DNA of 64,000 bases from Cryomorphaceae bacterium BACL29 MAG-121220-bin8 (GCA_905181705.1 CAJIYP010000001.1:248001-312000), one strand, 5' to 3'. Shown: positions 45,918 to 55,483, counted from the stretch's first letter. Numbers and translations are program-made. The notes: generated by a model not told the origin, from the sequence alone.

Positions 45918-47639
45918 ATGAAAAACTTATCTTACTTATTAATTTTATTCTTAGCAGTTGGATGTGCGGATTTAGACCTTTCGCCAACAGATATGATCGC
46001 TGAGGATGCTGTAAAAAAAGATCCAAAATTAGTGGAAGCTTTTTTAACTAAAATTTATGCAAATGCAAATTTTGAACCTAATGAAGGTGTTGGATATCCT
46101 AGACAAGACCATTTTACCGATGGTGTAGTGGGAGCAGAGTACACGCTAATGGCACCATGGCAAAATGGAGTTAAAGCGTCGTATAATATTCCAACTGCTT
46201 CTGGAGGTCATTCCAGATTAGTTAAATGGCAATATCCAAATATTAGATCTTGTAATGAAGTTATTGAGATTTTAAATAATGCAACTTTTGATCCTGCCAT
46301 TATAAAAACACAAGTAGCAGAAGCAAAGTTTCTAAGAGCTTTTATGTATTTAGAAATGGCAAAAAGGTATGGAGGTGTTCCTCTTGAGTTAACACCTAAA
46401 TCTGTAGATTCTACACCCGAAGAACTTATGATTCCCAGAAATACTTTGCAAGAAACTTACGACCAAATTATATCTGATTTAACAGCAGCAGCAGCAGATT
46501 TACCTGGAACTGCTTTATATGGAAAGGCTACTAAATGGGCTGCTTTTGGATTAAAAAGTAGAGCGGCATTATACGCTGCGAGAATAGCAAAATACCACCC
46601 TCAGTCCTCAGATGGATTAACTTCTATTCCAGCTGGTTCTGCAAATAGTTATTACACTGCAGCACTTGCATCAGCAAGAGCTGTTATTGATGGTGGAAAA
46701 CACCCATTATATACTGGAGGAGCTAATATGGTTGATAGATTTGAAAAATTATTTTATGAAGATGAAAATTCTGAAATTATTTTTGCTGAAACCTATAGTT
46801 TAACTTTAGGAAAAACTCACAGTTACTCTATTTATGCTTTGCCTGATGGATTTAAATCAGGATGGGGTTCTAATATTCATATGTATACAGCTTCTGATGC
46901 TAGATTTGAGCACCAAGATGGGTCTCCTGGAGACAAGTACCATTCTAAGTTTGATAATAAAACTTGGTTCGATCTAGAAGAGGTTATTTACACGAAAGAC
47001 CCTAGATATTTAGCTACTCTTTTCACACCTGAAGAAATTTTTCAAGGTAGAGAGGTTTGGTTCCATGACAATAGTGTAGGCGCGGGAGATGTAAAAGGAA
47101 GAGCTGGAAACGCGGTTCCTCAAAGAGCACCAGGTAGAAACAGAAACAGAGGAGGAAGATTGGTTCAAAAAAGAACTAATCCTGCTATAGAATTTCCTGC
47201 TGGTGGAACTGACGAGGTTCCTTACATAGTGCTTAGAACTGGTGAGATGTATTTAAATGGTTCTGAAGCTGCTCATGAATTAAACTTACCTTTTCAAGCA
47301 AAAGGTTTATTGAATAAACTTAGAGATAGAGTGGGTATGCCTGCAAAAACAACTGTCACGTTAGATGACATCAAAAACGAAAGATTTGTTGAACTTTATG
47401 GTGAAAATCACAGGTATTGGGATTTAAGAACATGGAAAGATGCTGTAAAAGAATTACACCTTGTTACTAAGTTTGGTACTAAATGGTATAGAAGAAAGAG
47501 TGATGGAATGTATAAAGCTAAACAGTGGAAATGGAATTTTTCACAAAACACTCCATTTTTAGAGAAAATGTACTGGCTTCCTTTTGGAACAAATAAGTTA
47601 GCTCAAAATCCTAATTTAGTTGAAAATCCAGGATATTAA
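45918..47639 (+). CDS. SusD-like glycan-binding surface lipoprotein
   Basis: This lipoprotein is the lid partner of SusC and captures the glycan at the cell surface. The ATG at 45,918 gives a normal lipoprotein signal (LILFLAVGC, lipobox VGC); an in-frame ATG at 45,888 would add ten residues. SusD features: CADLDLSPTDMIAED near the N-terminus, RSCNEVIEILNN, VAEAKFLRAFMYLEMAKRYGGVPLE (TPR-like helices), the RagB/SusD C-terminal YIVLRTGEMYLNGSEAAHELN and ERFVELYGENHRYWDLRTWK, ending with QNPNLVENPGY. It is about 573 residues. A terminator-like hairpin (47,666-47,699) follows. Confidence 0.94.
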   Translation: MKNLSYLLILFLAVGCADLDLSPTDMIAEDAVKKDPKLVEAFLTKIYANANFEPNEGVGYPRQDHFTDGVVGAEYTLMAPWQNGVKASYNIPTASGGHSRLVKWQYPNIRSCNEVIEILNNATFDPAIIKTQVAEAKFLRAFMYLEMAKRYGGVPLELTPKSVDSTPEELMIPRNTLQETYDQIISDLTAAAADLPGTALYGKATKWAAFGLKSRAALYAARIAKYHPQSSDGLTSIPAGSANSYYTAALASARAVIDGGKHPLYTGGANMVDRFEKLFYEDENSEIIFAETYSLTLGKTHSYSIYALPDGFKSGWGSNIHMYTASDARFEHQDGSPGDKYHSKFDNKTWFDLEEVIYTKDPRYLATLFTPEEIFQGREVWFHDNSVGAGDVKGRAGNAVPQRAPGRNRNRGGRLVQKRTNPAIEFPAGGTDEVPYIVLRTGEMYLNGSEAAHELNLPFQAKGLLNKLRDRVGMPAKTTVTLDDIKNERFVELYGENHRYWDLRTWKDAVKELHLVTKFGTKWYRRKSDGMYKAKQWKWNFSQNTPFLEKMYWLPFGTNKLAQNPNLVENPGY

Positions 47640-47665
47640 AAATTAGTTTTTTCAATGTTTGAAAA

Positions 47666-47699
47666 GGGCTCAAATATGTTTCATGTTTGAGCCTTTTTT
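47666..47699 (+). terminator. Rho-independent terminator after susD
   Basis: GGCTCAAA (47,667-47,674) and TTTGAGCC (47,686-47,693) form an eight-base stem with an 11-base loop, followed by six T. It lies between susD and the PhoD-like gene and could end, or attenuate, the susCD transcript so that downstream genes are expressed at a lower level. Confidence 0.65.
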
Positions 47700-47714
47700 G
47701 TATCTATTTTTCAT

Positions 47715-49355
47715 ATGAAAAAAGAAAGAAGAAAATTTATAAAAGACGCGGCACTGATTGCAGGTGCCTCATTAATTCCACTTCATTATTCTTTCAATAA
47801 GGATTCTTCTAATTATGTTAATGCCCCTTTTGAAGATCTTGATACCTTTTGCGTGAATGATTGGTGGAATAGAGAAGACAATCAAATTATAAATTTAAAA
47901 GTAGAAAGAAGCAATATTATTGCTTTTGGCATCTATACGCTGTCTAATAATATTCTAAAGCTTTCGGCACAAACTTATCCCCTTTATCCAAATGAAAGTC
48001 GATTTATTTCTTTTCAAATTAAAACTAATGATAAATGGAAAGAAGTTTCTAAACAAAAAATAAATGATATTGGTTGGTCAACCTTATTTAGATTCCCAAA
48101 TTGGAATAGTAAAATTGACCAACAATACAGGTTGGTTCATGACAACGGTTCTGTTTTTAATGGAAAGATTAGAAAAGATCCCGTTGACAAAAAAATAATA
48201 AAACTTGCTGCTTTTTCATGTAATAGTAACAAGGATAGAGGAGATAGAAATAATTACATTAAAAATGTAAACCATCAAGACCCTGATATTCTTTTTTTTG
48301 GAGGGGATCAGTCTTATGATCACAAACAGCATACGGCGGCATGGCTAAAATTCGGTTTACAGTTTAAAGAACTTTTTAGAGAAAGACCGTGTATTACCAT
48401 CCCAGACGACCATGATATTGGTCAAGGTAATCTGTGGGGGGAAGGAGGTAAAAAGGCCTTGAGACGACAAGGTGATGATGGAGGATATTATTATCATCAC
48501 GAATATGTAAAAATGGTTGAAAGATGTCAAACATCACATTTACCAGATCCATTTGATCCCACACCAATCGAGCAGGGCATTAATGTGTATTATACTAATT
48601 TAAAATATGGTGAGATAGATTTTGCTATCATTGAGGATAGAAAATTTAAATCAGGCCCAAAAGACAAAATTCCATATCAAGGTCCTCGTCCTGATCATAT
48701 TTTAAATCCTGAATATAATTCAAAAGATATTGATATAAGTGGTTTAAAATTACTTGGAGACAGGCAGTTGGACTTTTTAAAATCGTGGTCAGTTAAATCA
48801 AAAAAAAATACAATGAAGGCTTTGCTTTCTGCAACCAGTTTCTGTGGAGCGGCTCATTTACATGGTAAACAAAGCAATAGGCTTCACGCGGATTTAGATT
48901 CTAATGGTTGGCCCCAGACTGGAAGAAATAAAGCTTTGAAAATTGTTAAAAAAGCCAATGCAGTACACATTGGAGGGGATCAACATTTAGCTTCAATTGT
49001 TCATCATGGGATTGATGATTTTGAAGATGGCCCGTTTCAATTTATAGTACCAGCACTGGTTAATAATTATTACAGCAGATGGTGGTGGCCAGAGGATGAA
49101 AAACCTGGTGAAAATTCTAATAAAAAACTACCCTGGACAGGAAGGTATTTAGATGGGTTCAGTAATAAAATTACAATGCATGCCTATGCTAATCCAGATT
49201 CGCCTTCCAGTGGAGCAGGATATGGTATGGTTCTTTTCAATAAAGAAAAAAACAACGTAACTTTCGAGTGCTGGCCAAGGTTTGGAGACGTTTCAAAAAA
49301 AGGAGCGAAACAATTTAAGGGTTGGCCCCATATAGTGGATTTAAATTTAACTTAA
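47715..49355 (+). CDS. PhoD-like alkaline phosphatase/phosphodiesterase, Tat-exported
   Basis: This 546-residue protein begins with a twin-arginine signal (ERRKFIKDAALIAGASL). The metallophosphatase motifs are visible: FFGGDQSYDH (Asp198), IPDDHDIGQGN (Asp231, Asp232, His233, Asp234) and HIGGDQHLASIVHHG (Asp422, His424). These match PhoD-like enzymes (Pfam PhoD), which hydrolyse phosphate mono- or diesters with bound metals. Its position between susD and two sulfatases suggests it acts on a phosphorylated or otherwise esterified glycan, but substrate and even phosphatase activity are inferred. It ends two bases before the next sulfatase gene. Confidence 0.85.
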   Translation: MKKERRKFIKDAALIAGASLIPLHYSFNKDSSNYVNAPFEDLDTFCVNDWWNREDNQIINLKVERSNIIAFGIYTLSNNILKLSAQTYPLYPNESRFISFQIKTNDKWKEVSKQKINDIGWSTLFRFPNWNSKIDQQYRLVHDNGSVFNGKIRKDPVDKKIIKLAAFSCNSNKDRGDRNNYIKNVNHQDPDILFFGGDQSYDHKQHTAAWLKFGLQFKELFRERPCITIPDDHDIGQGNLWGEGGKKALRRQGDDGGYYYHHEYVKMVERCQTSHLPDPFDPTPIEQGINVYYTNLKYGEIDFAIIEDRKFKSGPKDKIPYQGPRPDHILNPEYNSKDIDISGLKLLGDRQLDFLKSWSVKSKKNTMKALLSATSFCGAAHLHGKQSNRLHADLDSNGWPQTGRNKALKIVKKANAVHIGGDQHLASIVHHGIDDFEDGPFQFIVPALVNNYYSRWWWPEDEKPGENSNKKLPWTGRYLDGFSNKITMHAYANPDSPSSGAGYGMVLFNKEKNNVTFECWPRFGDVSKKGAKQFKGWPHIVDLNLT

Positions 49356-49356
49356 A

Positions 49357-50778
49357 ATGAAAAAAATATTAATATTATTTTTCTGTTTTTTGTTTTTTTC
49401 TTGTAATTCTAAGGAAAAAACTGATACCAAAAAACCAAATGTAATTTTTATCCTTGTTGATGATTTAGGTTGGAATGATTTGGGTTACAGCGGAAGCAAT
49501 TTTTACGAGAGTCCCAACATTGATTCTTTAAGTAAAGACAGTTATGAATTTTTAACAGCCTATGCTGCTAGTTCAGTTTGTTCACCCACAAGAGCGTCCA
49601 TAATGACAGGTAAACATCCAGCCAGAGTAAATATAACTGATTGGATACCTGGATTTGACCCTAAAAATAGACCGCTTTTAGGACCTACAGACCTTAATCA
49701 ACTTCCTTTGGAGGAAATAACTATTGCCGAAAAATTAAAGGAGTCAGGTTACAAGACTTTTTACTCTGGTAAATGGCATCTTGGTTCTGAAGGTTTTTAC
49801 CCAGAACAAAATGGTTTTGACATTAATATTGGAGGCTTTGAAAAGGGATCCCCAATTGGAGGTTATTATTCCCCTTGGAAAAATCCAAAATTAAACAACG
49901 GTCCTGATGGAGAATACTTAACAGATAGGTTAACAAATGAGTCTATTTCATTCATAGAAAATCATGATAGTGGTGAGCCATTCTTTTTATTTCTCTCTTT
50001 TTATAATGTGCACACCCCAATCCAACCTAACATTAAGCATGTTGATTATTTTAAAGATAAATTAATATCAAAAAAAGATAATAAGGTCAGAACCCGTCAA
50101 GAGGATCAGGCTATCAGTGTAATGAATCAGGTTAATGCCGATTACGCTTCTATGGTTTATGCCATGGATGAAAATATAGGAAGACTAATTACTAGCCTAA
50201 AACAAAATAATTTATATGAAGATGCGCTCATAATTTTTACTTCTGATAATGGTGGTCTTTCTACTCAAAGAAGAGTTGCTCCAACCTCTGTATTTCCCCT
50301 ACGCGGTGGAAAAGGATGGCTTTACGAGGGAGGTATTAGAATTCCTCAACTAATTAAACCACCTAATCATTCTCAAAATATTAAAATTGATGAAGTAACT
50401 GTTTCATATGATTTGTTTCCTACTATTTTAGATTATGCAGGATTGAGTAGTGATCAAATAATTGATGGAAAAAGTTTGATGCCAATATTTAAAGACGAAT
50501 CAAAATTAGATAGAGGTGATGTGTTTTGGCATTTTCCACATTACCATGGTAGTTTATGGAAGCCAGGAGCAGCTATTAGATCTGGTGATTGGAAGTTGAT
50601 TCAAAACTACGAATCAAATACGTTAGAATTATATAATTTGAAAGAAGACATAGGTGAAATGAACGATTTATCCTCTACTTATCCCAAAAAAACACAAGAT
50701 TTGCTTAAAAAATTATATACATTACAAAAAGAAAGTAATGCAAATTCTGTTTTAGTCAATAAAAATTTTAAAAAATAA
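49357..50778 (+). CDS. Sulfatase lipoprotein (S1 family, CSPTR motif)
   Basis: This 473-residue sulfatase has a lipobox (FFSC, Cys16), ILVDDLGWNDLGYSGSNFYESPN for metal binding, the formylglycine motif CSPTR (Cys75) within SVCSPTRASIMTGKHPAR, FYSGKWHLGSEGFYP, FLSFYNVHTPIQPN and FTSDNGGLSTQ. RGGKGWLYEGGIRIPQ is typical for arylsulfatase A-like enzymes. It resembles the sulfatase at 31,830-33,332. It is two bases after the PhoD-like gene and four before the next sulfatase, so these genes are one transcript. Confidence 0.94.
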   Translation: MKKILILFFCFLFFSCNSKEKTDTKKPNVIFILVDDLGWNDLGYSGSNFYESPNIDSLSKDSYEFLTAYAASSVCSPTRASIMTGKHPARVNITDWIPGFDPKNRPLLGPTDLNQLPLEEITIAEKLKESGYKTFYSGKWHLGSEGFYPEQNGFDINIGGFEKGSPIGGYYSPWKNPKLNNGPDGEYLTDRLTNESISFIENHDSGEPFFLFLSFYNVHTPIQPNIKHVDYFKDKLISKKDNKVRTRQEDQAISVMNQVNADYASMVYAMDENIGRLITSLKQNNLYEDALIIFTSDNGGLSTQRRVAPTSVFPLRGGKGWLYEGGIRIPQLIKPPNHSQNIKIDEVTVSYDLFPTILDYAGLSSDQIIDGKSLMPIFKDESKLDRGDVFWHFPHYHGSLWKPGAAIRSGDWKLIQNYESNTLELYNLKEDIGEMNDLSSTYPKKTQDLLKKLYTLQKESNANSVLVNKNFKK

Positions 50779-50781
50779 ATA

Positions 50782-52401
50782 ATGAAATATTTTTTCCTTT
50801 TACTAGCAACCTTTTTTATTTCTAGTTGTAATCAAAAACAACAGAATATTGAAAAACCCAATATATTATTCATAATGTCAGATGATCACGCTTATCAAGC
50901 CATTAGTGCTTATGATGATAGGTTAATACAGACTCCTAACATTGATAGAATTGCAAAGGAAGGAATGCTTTTTAATAATGCTTCTGTAACTAACTCTATA
51001 TGTGCTCCCTCAAGAGCTGTAATATTAACAGGAAAACATAGTCATTTAAATGGTAAAATAGACAATCATGCTAAATTTGATGATACCCAGATTACCTTTC
51101 CTCAACTTTTTCAAGATGCAGGTTATCAAACTGCCATGTTTGGAAAGCTACACTTTGGGAATAATCCTAAAGGAGTAGATGATTTTCTAATATTACCAGG
51201 TCAAGGTTCCTACATCAATCCTAAGTTTATTGGTCCTAAGGGTGACACGATAATTACTGGATATGTTACCGACGTAATAACTGATGTAACTTTAGATTGG
51301 CTAGATAAAAAACGAGATAAAGAAAAACCTTTTATGATGATGTATTTACACAAAGCTCCACATAGAGCTTGGTGGCCAAGTCCTGAAAAGTTTGCTGAGT
51401 TTTATGAAAAAGAATTTCCAGAACCAGCCTCTTTATTTGATGATTACTCAAACCGAGGAACTGCAGCTAAAACTGCTGAGATGAATATTTTAACTCACAT
51501 GCAGTACATGCACGATAGTAAGGTAAGACCTGAGACAATGAAAGAAATGGGTAAAGTAGAGCCTGAAATTGTTTATGTTAGGGGAGATGGTACTTTAATG
51601 CGTCCTACTGCACAAGGGTTTTATGGTCCTTTTGGAAGAGCTAATGAAGAGCAAAAGAAAAAATATGATGTAACATTGGATAAGATTAGTAAGGACTTTA
51701 AAGAAAATTGGCCTACAATGAACGATAAAGAGAAAATGCAATGGAAATTTCAGAGATACATGCAAGATTATTTAGCCACCATATCGTCTGTCGATGACAA
51801 TGTGGGAAGGGTACTGGATTACTTAGAGGAAACAGGCTTGGATGAAAATACTATTGTGGTTTATACATCTGATCAAGGTTTTTATTTAGGTGAACACGGA
51901 TGGTTTGATAAAAGATTTATTTATGATGAATCATTTAAAACTCCTTTAATGATAAAATGGCCAAATAAAATTATGCCTGGAACAACTAGCGAAGAAATGG
52001 TTCAGAATTTAGATTATGCTCAAACTTTTCTAGAAGCGGCCATGATTGATGCACCTGATGACATGCAAGGAGAAAGTTTAATACCACTTTTAACAGGTGA
52101 TTCTGATAGTTGGACCAGAGAAGCGGTTTATTACCATTATTATGAATACCCTTCTGTTCATATGGCTAAACGTCATTATGGGATAGTCAATAAAGAATTT
52201 AAACTAGCTCATTTCTATTACGATGTTGATGAGTGGGAGCTGTATGACCGTTTAAATGATCCGAACGAAATGAATAATGTTTATAATGATCCAAAATACA
52301 AAGAGGTTGTGGAAAGTTTAACTCAAGACTTGAATGATATGAGAGTTAAGTACAAAGATTCTGAGGAATTAGACAAAAAATTCATTTATAAGAATAAATA
52401 A
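50782..52401 (+). CDS. Sulfatase lipoprotein (GlcNAc-6-sulfatase-like, CAPSR motif)
   Basis: This 539-residue sulfatase has a lipoprotein signal (FISSC, Cys16), FIMSDDHAYQAISAY, the formylglycine motif CAPSR (Cys74) in SICAPSRAVILTGKHSHLNG, AMFGKLHFG, and YTSDQGFYLGEHGWFDKRF. The FYLGEHGWFDKR and ESFKTPLMIKWP segments are typical of the N-acetylglucosamine-6-sulfatase / iduronate-like branch rather than the arylsulfatase A-like branch of its neighbours. A long middle insertion (about residues 210-310, with ILTHMQYMHDSKVRPE) is also present. The exact substrate is unknown. It is followed after six bases by the esterase gene. Confidence 0.93.
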   Translation: MKYFFLLLATFFISSCNQKQQNIEKPNILFIMSDDHAYQAISAYDDRLIQTPNIDRIAKEGMLFNNASVTNSICAPSRAVILTGKHSHLNGKIDNHAKFDDTQITFPQLFQDAGYQTAMFGKLHFGNNPKGVDDFLILPGQGSYINPKFIGPKGDTIITGYVTDVITDVTLDWLDKKRDKEKPFMMMYLHKAPHRAWWPSPEKFAEFYEKEFPEPASLFDDYSNRGTAAKTAEMNILTHMQYMHDSKVRPETMKEMGKVEPEIVYVRGDGTLMRPTAQGFYGPFGRANEEQKKKYDVTLDKISKDFKENWPTMNDKEKMQWKFQRYMQDYLATISSVDDNVGRVLDYLEETGLDENTIVVYTSDQGFYLGEHGWFDKRFIYDESFKTPLMIKWPNKIMPGTTSEEMVQNLDYAQTFLEAAMIDAPDDMQGESLIPLLTGDSDSWTREAVYYHYYEYPSVHMAKRHYGIVNKEFKLAHFYYDVDEWELYDRLNDPNEMNNVYNDPKYKEVVESLTQDLNDMRVKYKDSEELDKKFIYKNK

Positions 52402-52407
52402 CAATAG

Positions 52408-53829
52408 TTGATTAGATTTTTAAATTTTATATTTTTATTTTTTGTTACTGGAATTAGTGCTCAAATTCAAATGGGTCCTCTCTTTTCTGATGACATGATT
52501 CTCCAGAGAGAATCTCAGGTTCCAATATGGGGATTAGCAAGTCCTAATGAAAAAGTTACTATACTATCGAGCTGGAATAATAGAACAGCTAGTACAAAAG
52601 CTGATAATCAAGGAAATTGGATTGTAAAAATAGAAACACCTCTAGCTGGAGGACCATATGAAATTAATATATCATCTGGAGATAGTGTATTAAATTATTC
52701 CAACGTTTTAATTGGAGAAGTTTGGATTGCTTCAGGCCAGTCAAATATGCAAATGGCTCTTTATGGCGGGGGCAAGGAACCTGTTTTTGGTTCCATAGAT
52801 ATGATAGCACAAGCTAATAATTCAAATATTCGCCTTTTTACTGTACGGCACAGAAGCAGTGAAACACCTAAAAAAGATTTAAATGGTAAATGGCTTGTGT
52901 CTAGTCCCTCAAATGTTTCGGGATTTAGCGCTGTGGCTTACTCTTTTGCTAATTATCTCAATAAAGTGCTTGATATTCCAATAGGAATAATCCATAGTTC
53001 GTGGGGAGGTTCACCTGCAGAGGCTTGGACAGATCAAAAAACACTAAATAACATTTTCGAAAAGTCTGAAATCAGAAATAGACATAAAGACAAAGCCATT
53101 CACCACAATCCCTCTGGGCTTTTTAACGCTATGATCAACCCTTTGATCCCTTTTAAAATTAGAGGAGCTATTTGGTATCAAGGAGAGTCTAATGTTGGTA
53201 GAGCTAACAATTATACCAAGCTTATGAATAATATGATAGATGGATGGAGATCACAATGGAATCAAGGTTCTTTTCCTTTTTATTTTGTTCAAATTGCTCC
53301 TAATGGTGCCGGAGGAAATACAAATAAGACAAGTCAAGCTTTTTTAAGAGAAGCTCAATTAATGACTATGTTACAGACCGAAAACACTGGAATGGTAGTA
53401 ACATTAGATATAGGAAGTGAATATACTGTTCATCCTCCTGAAAAAATACTGGTGGGTAAAAGACTTGCGTATTGGGCTTTAGTAAAGGATTATAAGTTGG
53501 GAGGTATTTCATTTTCTGGTCCAGTGTATAAATCTTTAGATATTAAGGGGCATAAGGTTATTGTTAATTTTGATTATGCCCAAAATGGAATCACTAGTTA
53601 TAATAAACCAATTGTTGGTTTTGAAATTGCAGGTTCTAATAAGGTCTTTTATAAAGCCAATGCTAAAGTCATAAGAGGCTACGGATTAAATAGATCTAAG
53701 CTAGAGGTTTCAAGTGATAGTGTTAAAAATCCAGAAGCAGTTAGATATGGATGGAAAAATTATCTTGAAGGAAACCTGTACAACTCACAAGGTTTACCAG
53801 CATCTTCATTCAGATCAGATAATTGGTAG
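52408..53829 (+). CDS. Sialate O-acetylesterase-type carbohydrate esterase (SGNH)
   Basis: This exported 473-residue esterase begins at a TTG (52,408), which is needed for its signal peptide (FLNFIFLFFVTGISA). The domain starts with GPLFSDDMILQRESQVPIWG, then the nucleophile block IASGQSNMQMAL, GIIHSSWGGSPAEAW, GAIWYQGESNV and YTVHPPEKILVGKRLA, which carries the catalytic His. These match the family annotated as sialate O-acetylesterase, whose members in polysaccharide loci often deacetylate other sugars such as xylose or galactose. It ends the plus-strand run from the PhoD-like gene, and its stop lies six bases before the convergent tetR stop. Confidence 0.9.
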   Translation: MIRFLNFIFLFFVTGISAQIQMGPLFSDDMILQRESQVPIWGLASPNEKVTILSSWNNRTASTKADNQGNWIVKIETPLAGGPYEINISSGDSVLNYSNVLIGEVWIASGQSNMQMALYGGGKEPVFGSIDMIAQANNSNIRLFTVRHRSSETPKKDLNGKWLVSSPSNVSGFSAVAYSFANYLNKVLDIPIGIIHSSWGGSPAEAWTDQKTLNNIFEKSEIRNRHKDKAIHHNPSGLFNAMINPLIPFKIRGAIWYQGESNVGRANNYTKLMNNMIDGWRSQWNQGSFPFYFVQIAPNGAGGNTNKTSQAFLREAQLMTMLQTENTGMVVTLDIGSEYTVHPPEKILVGKRLAYWALVKDYKLGGISFSGPVYKSLDIKGHKVIVNFDYAQNGITSYNKPIVGFEIAGSNKVFYKANAKVIRGYGLNRSKLEVSSDSVKNPEAVRYGWKNYLEGNLYNSQGLPASSFRSDNW

Positions 53830-53834
53830 GAAGT

Positions 53835-54440
53835 TTAACTAATACTTTTGATGTATTCTTTTACTGCCTTTAGGTAGTTATTAAAAAGCGCATCGTCTTC
53901 GTAAATTTTTCTTATTCCTCTTGCGCCTTCAAAGGAACATATTAAATAAGTAGCAGCAGAATTGGAATCTACACTAGCTTTAATTTCATTTTTCTCTTTA
54001 CCAATTTCAATTGTCTCAATCAAAGCATCTTTCCATCCATCCATTAGTTTTCTTAGAGGATCACGAAACGCAGTAATTGAACATCCAATTTCATTAATCA
54101 TGTTATTTGCAGGACATCCTAAGGCTTTTTCTTTTTCTGTAAAGTTTTCGATTCTTTCTGTAAAGACGTACAACAAAAGATCTGGAACTTTCCTTGTTTT
54201 ATTTTCTTTTAAAGGGGCTATAAATCCGTTGTAAATTCGTTTGGATAAAATATTTTCTATTACTTTTATTCCTATATCTTGTTTATTTTTGAAATGATGA
54301 TAAAAAGCTCCTTTTGTCAGATTTGTTTCCTCCATTATATCAGGAACACTTGTATTGTTAAACCCGTTATGGTAAAACATTTCAAAAGCAGTTTGAATAA
54401 TTAACTTTTGGGTTTCCTCCGATTTTAATTTTTGATTCAT
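53835..54440 (-). CDS. TetR/AcrR-family transcriptional regulator
   Basis: This 201-residue repressor has the TetR N-terminal helix-turn-helix: TAFEMFYHNGFNNTSVPDIMEETNLTKGAFYHHFKNKQDI, cited here by GAFYHHFKNK and TSVPDIMEE. The C-terminal ligand domain contains ALGCPANNMINEIG and AATYLICSFEGARGIRKIY, typical of many AcrR-like regulators for small molecules. It diverges from the secreted protein gene at 54,604 across 163 bases that contain a perfect 18-base palindrome. The same palindrome with one changed base stands before the gene at 59,276-60,415, so this protein is the likely local regulator of both. Confidence 0.92.
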   Translation of the reverse strand: MNQKLKSEETQKLIIQTAFEMFYHNGFNNTSVPDIMEETNLTKGAFYHHFKNKQDIGIKVIENILSKRIYNGFIAPLKENKTRKVPDLLLYVFTERIENFTEKEKALGCPANNMINEIGCSITAFRDPLRKLMDGWKDALIETIEIGKEKNEIKASVDSNSAATYLICSFEGARGIRKIYEDDALFNNYLKAVKEYIKSIS

Positions 54441-54523
54441 GGTAGTTTAACTTAAATACTATTTACTTATAACATTCTCATTTTCAATAGAATAAACTAA
54501 TATAGTGAATAAATAAATAACAT

Positions 54524-54541
54524 ACATACTTAAAAGTATGT
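54524..54541. promoter_or_regulatory. TetR-type operator palindrome (site 1)
   Basis: ACATACTTAAAAGTATGT is an 18-base perfect palindrome in the divergent tetR / secreted-protein intergenic region. Its 3' end is 17 bases before the -7 box TATATTTG (54,559-54,566), so it covers the -33 region. Half-site ACATAC is like the AcrR operator of enterobacteria. Confidence 0.65.
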
Positions 54542-54558
54542 TTTATTTAATGTTTGTC

Positions 54559-54566
54559 TATATTTG
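54559..54566 (+). promoter_or_regulatory. -7 box before the secreted protein gene
   Basis: TATATTTG matches the Bacteroidota TAnnTTTG element and lies 37 bases before the ATG at 54,604. The operator palindrome covers its -33 region, so binding would block transcription. Confidence 0.6.
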
Positions 54567-54603
54567 TGCTTATCAATAATCAATCTAACTTAAATTAACT
54601 AAT

Positions 54604-55410
54604 ATGAAAAAATTAATCTTAATACTTACTTTATTTATTTCTTTCTCTTCAGTGTCACAAGAAATACATTCTTTTTATACTTTGGATGTGCCAAGGTCCA
54701 AGGCCAATGATTTTGTCAAGATGCATAAAAAATTCATTGATATTTATTTGATGGGTTCTGAAGAAAATAAGATGGAATCTACATGGCTTTTTGCTCATAC
54801 TTATGGAAGCGACTATACTTTTAAAATTATAGAAGTTTATCCAAACATAATAGCCCAAGCAAGTGCTGTTAATTATGGAGGTGAAGTCAACAAGAATATA
54901 GATGCTATGGATATTTCATATGACGATAAAAAGATGTTAAAAGACGAATGGTCTACTTATTTTCAATTATTTATTGAAGGACACGACGATGAAATCAGAG
55001 TTACATTTGATAAACAAATATTTGTTACCGACAAAGAAATGGATTTTTCAAAAAAACATATCGTAGTTTTTAATAATAATGACCCCAAGTGGTCTGACCG
55101 TGGAGAATATATTTCTTTATGGAATCAGTTTACTAAACAACCTGCTGTTGATTTAGGGGAAGCTCTAGCTATAGTACCTACAGGACATTTTACTGGAAGC
55201 TCTTATTCTTTTCAAGCTGCTTTTTGGTACGACTCCTGGGAATCGTTTATAGCTAATCAAAAGGACTTAGAGAGTTCAGGTCCTATGTCAGATGATAGAA
55301 AAAGAATGTGGGATATTGGAGGAAGTCATAACGATGAGATTACTACTTTTTTAGGAAGCACAAGATCTAATGTAACAACATCTACTAAGATTTTTACAAT
55401 TGCTAAATAA
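54604..55410 (+). CDS. Secreted protein of unknown function, first target of the palindrome
   Basis: This 268-residue protein has a signal peptide (LILILTLFISFSSVS, then QEIH). I do not recognise a family. It appears to contain two related halves: HTYGSDYTFKIIEVYPN near residue 65 resembles HFTGSSYSFQAAFWYDSW near 200, each in a strand-helix pattern like the ferredoxin-like ABM fold; this is a sequence impression only. DIGGSHNDEITTF lies near the C-terminus. A strong promoter box and an operator precede it and a rho-independent terminator follows at 55,432, so it forms its own transcript under probable TetR-family control. Confidence 0.75.
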   Translation: MKKLILILTLFISFSSVSQEIHSFYTLDVPRSKANDFVKMHKKFIDIYLMGSEENKMESTWLFAHTYGSDYTFKIIEVYPNIIAQASAVNYGGEVNKNIDAMDISYDDKKMLKDEWSTYFQLFIEGHDDEIRVTFDKQIFVTDKEMDFSKKHIVVFNNNDPKWSDRGEYISLWNQFTKQPAVDLGEALAIVPTGHFTGSSYSFQAAFWYDSWESFIANQKDLESSGPMSDDRKRMWDIGGSHNDEITTFLGSTRSNVTTSTKIFTIAK

Positions 55411-55431
55411 TTTTTATATTTAAATGTAAGC

Positions 55432-55461
55432 AAAAACCCAAGTTTATACTTGGGTTTTTTT
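55432..55461 (+). terminator. Rho-independent terminator
   Basis: ACCCAAGT and ACTTGGGT form a stem with loop TTAT, flanked by A and T runs (seven T at the end). It ends the transcript of the secreted protein gene at 54,604. Confidence 0.85.
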
Positions 55462-55483
55462 ATTAACCAAAAAAATAAAAAAA

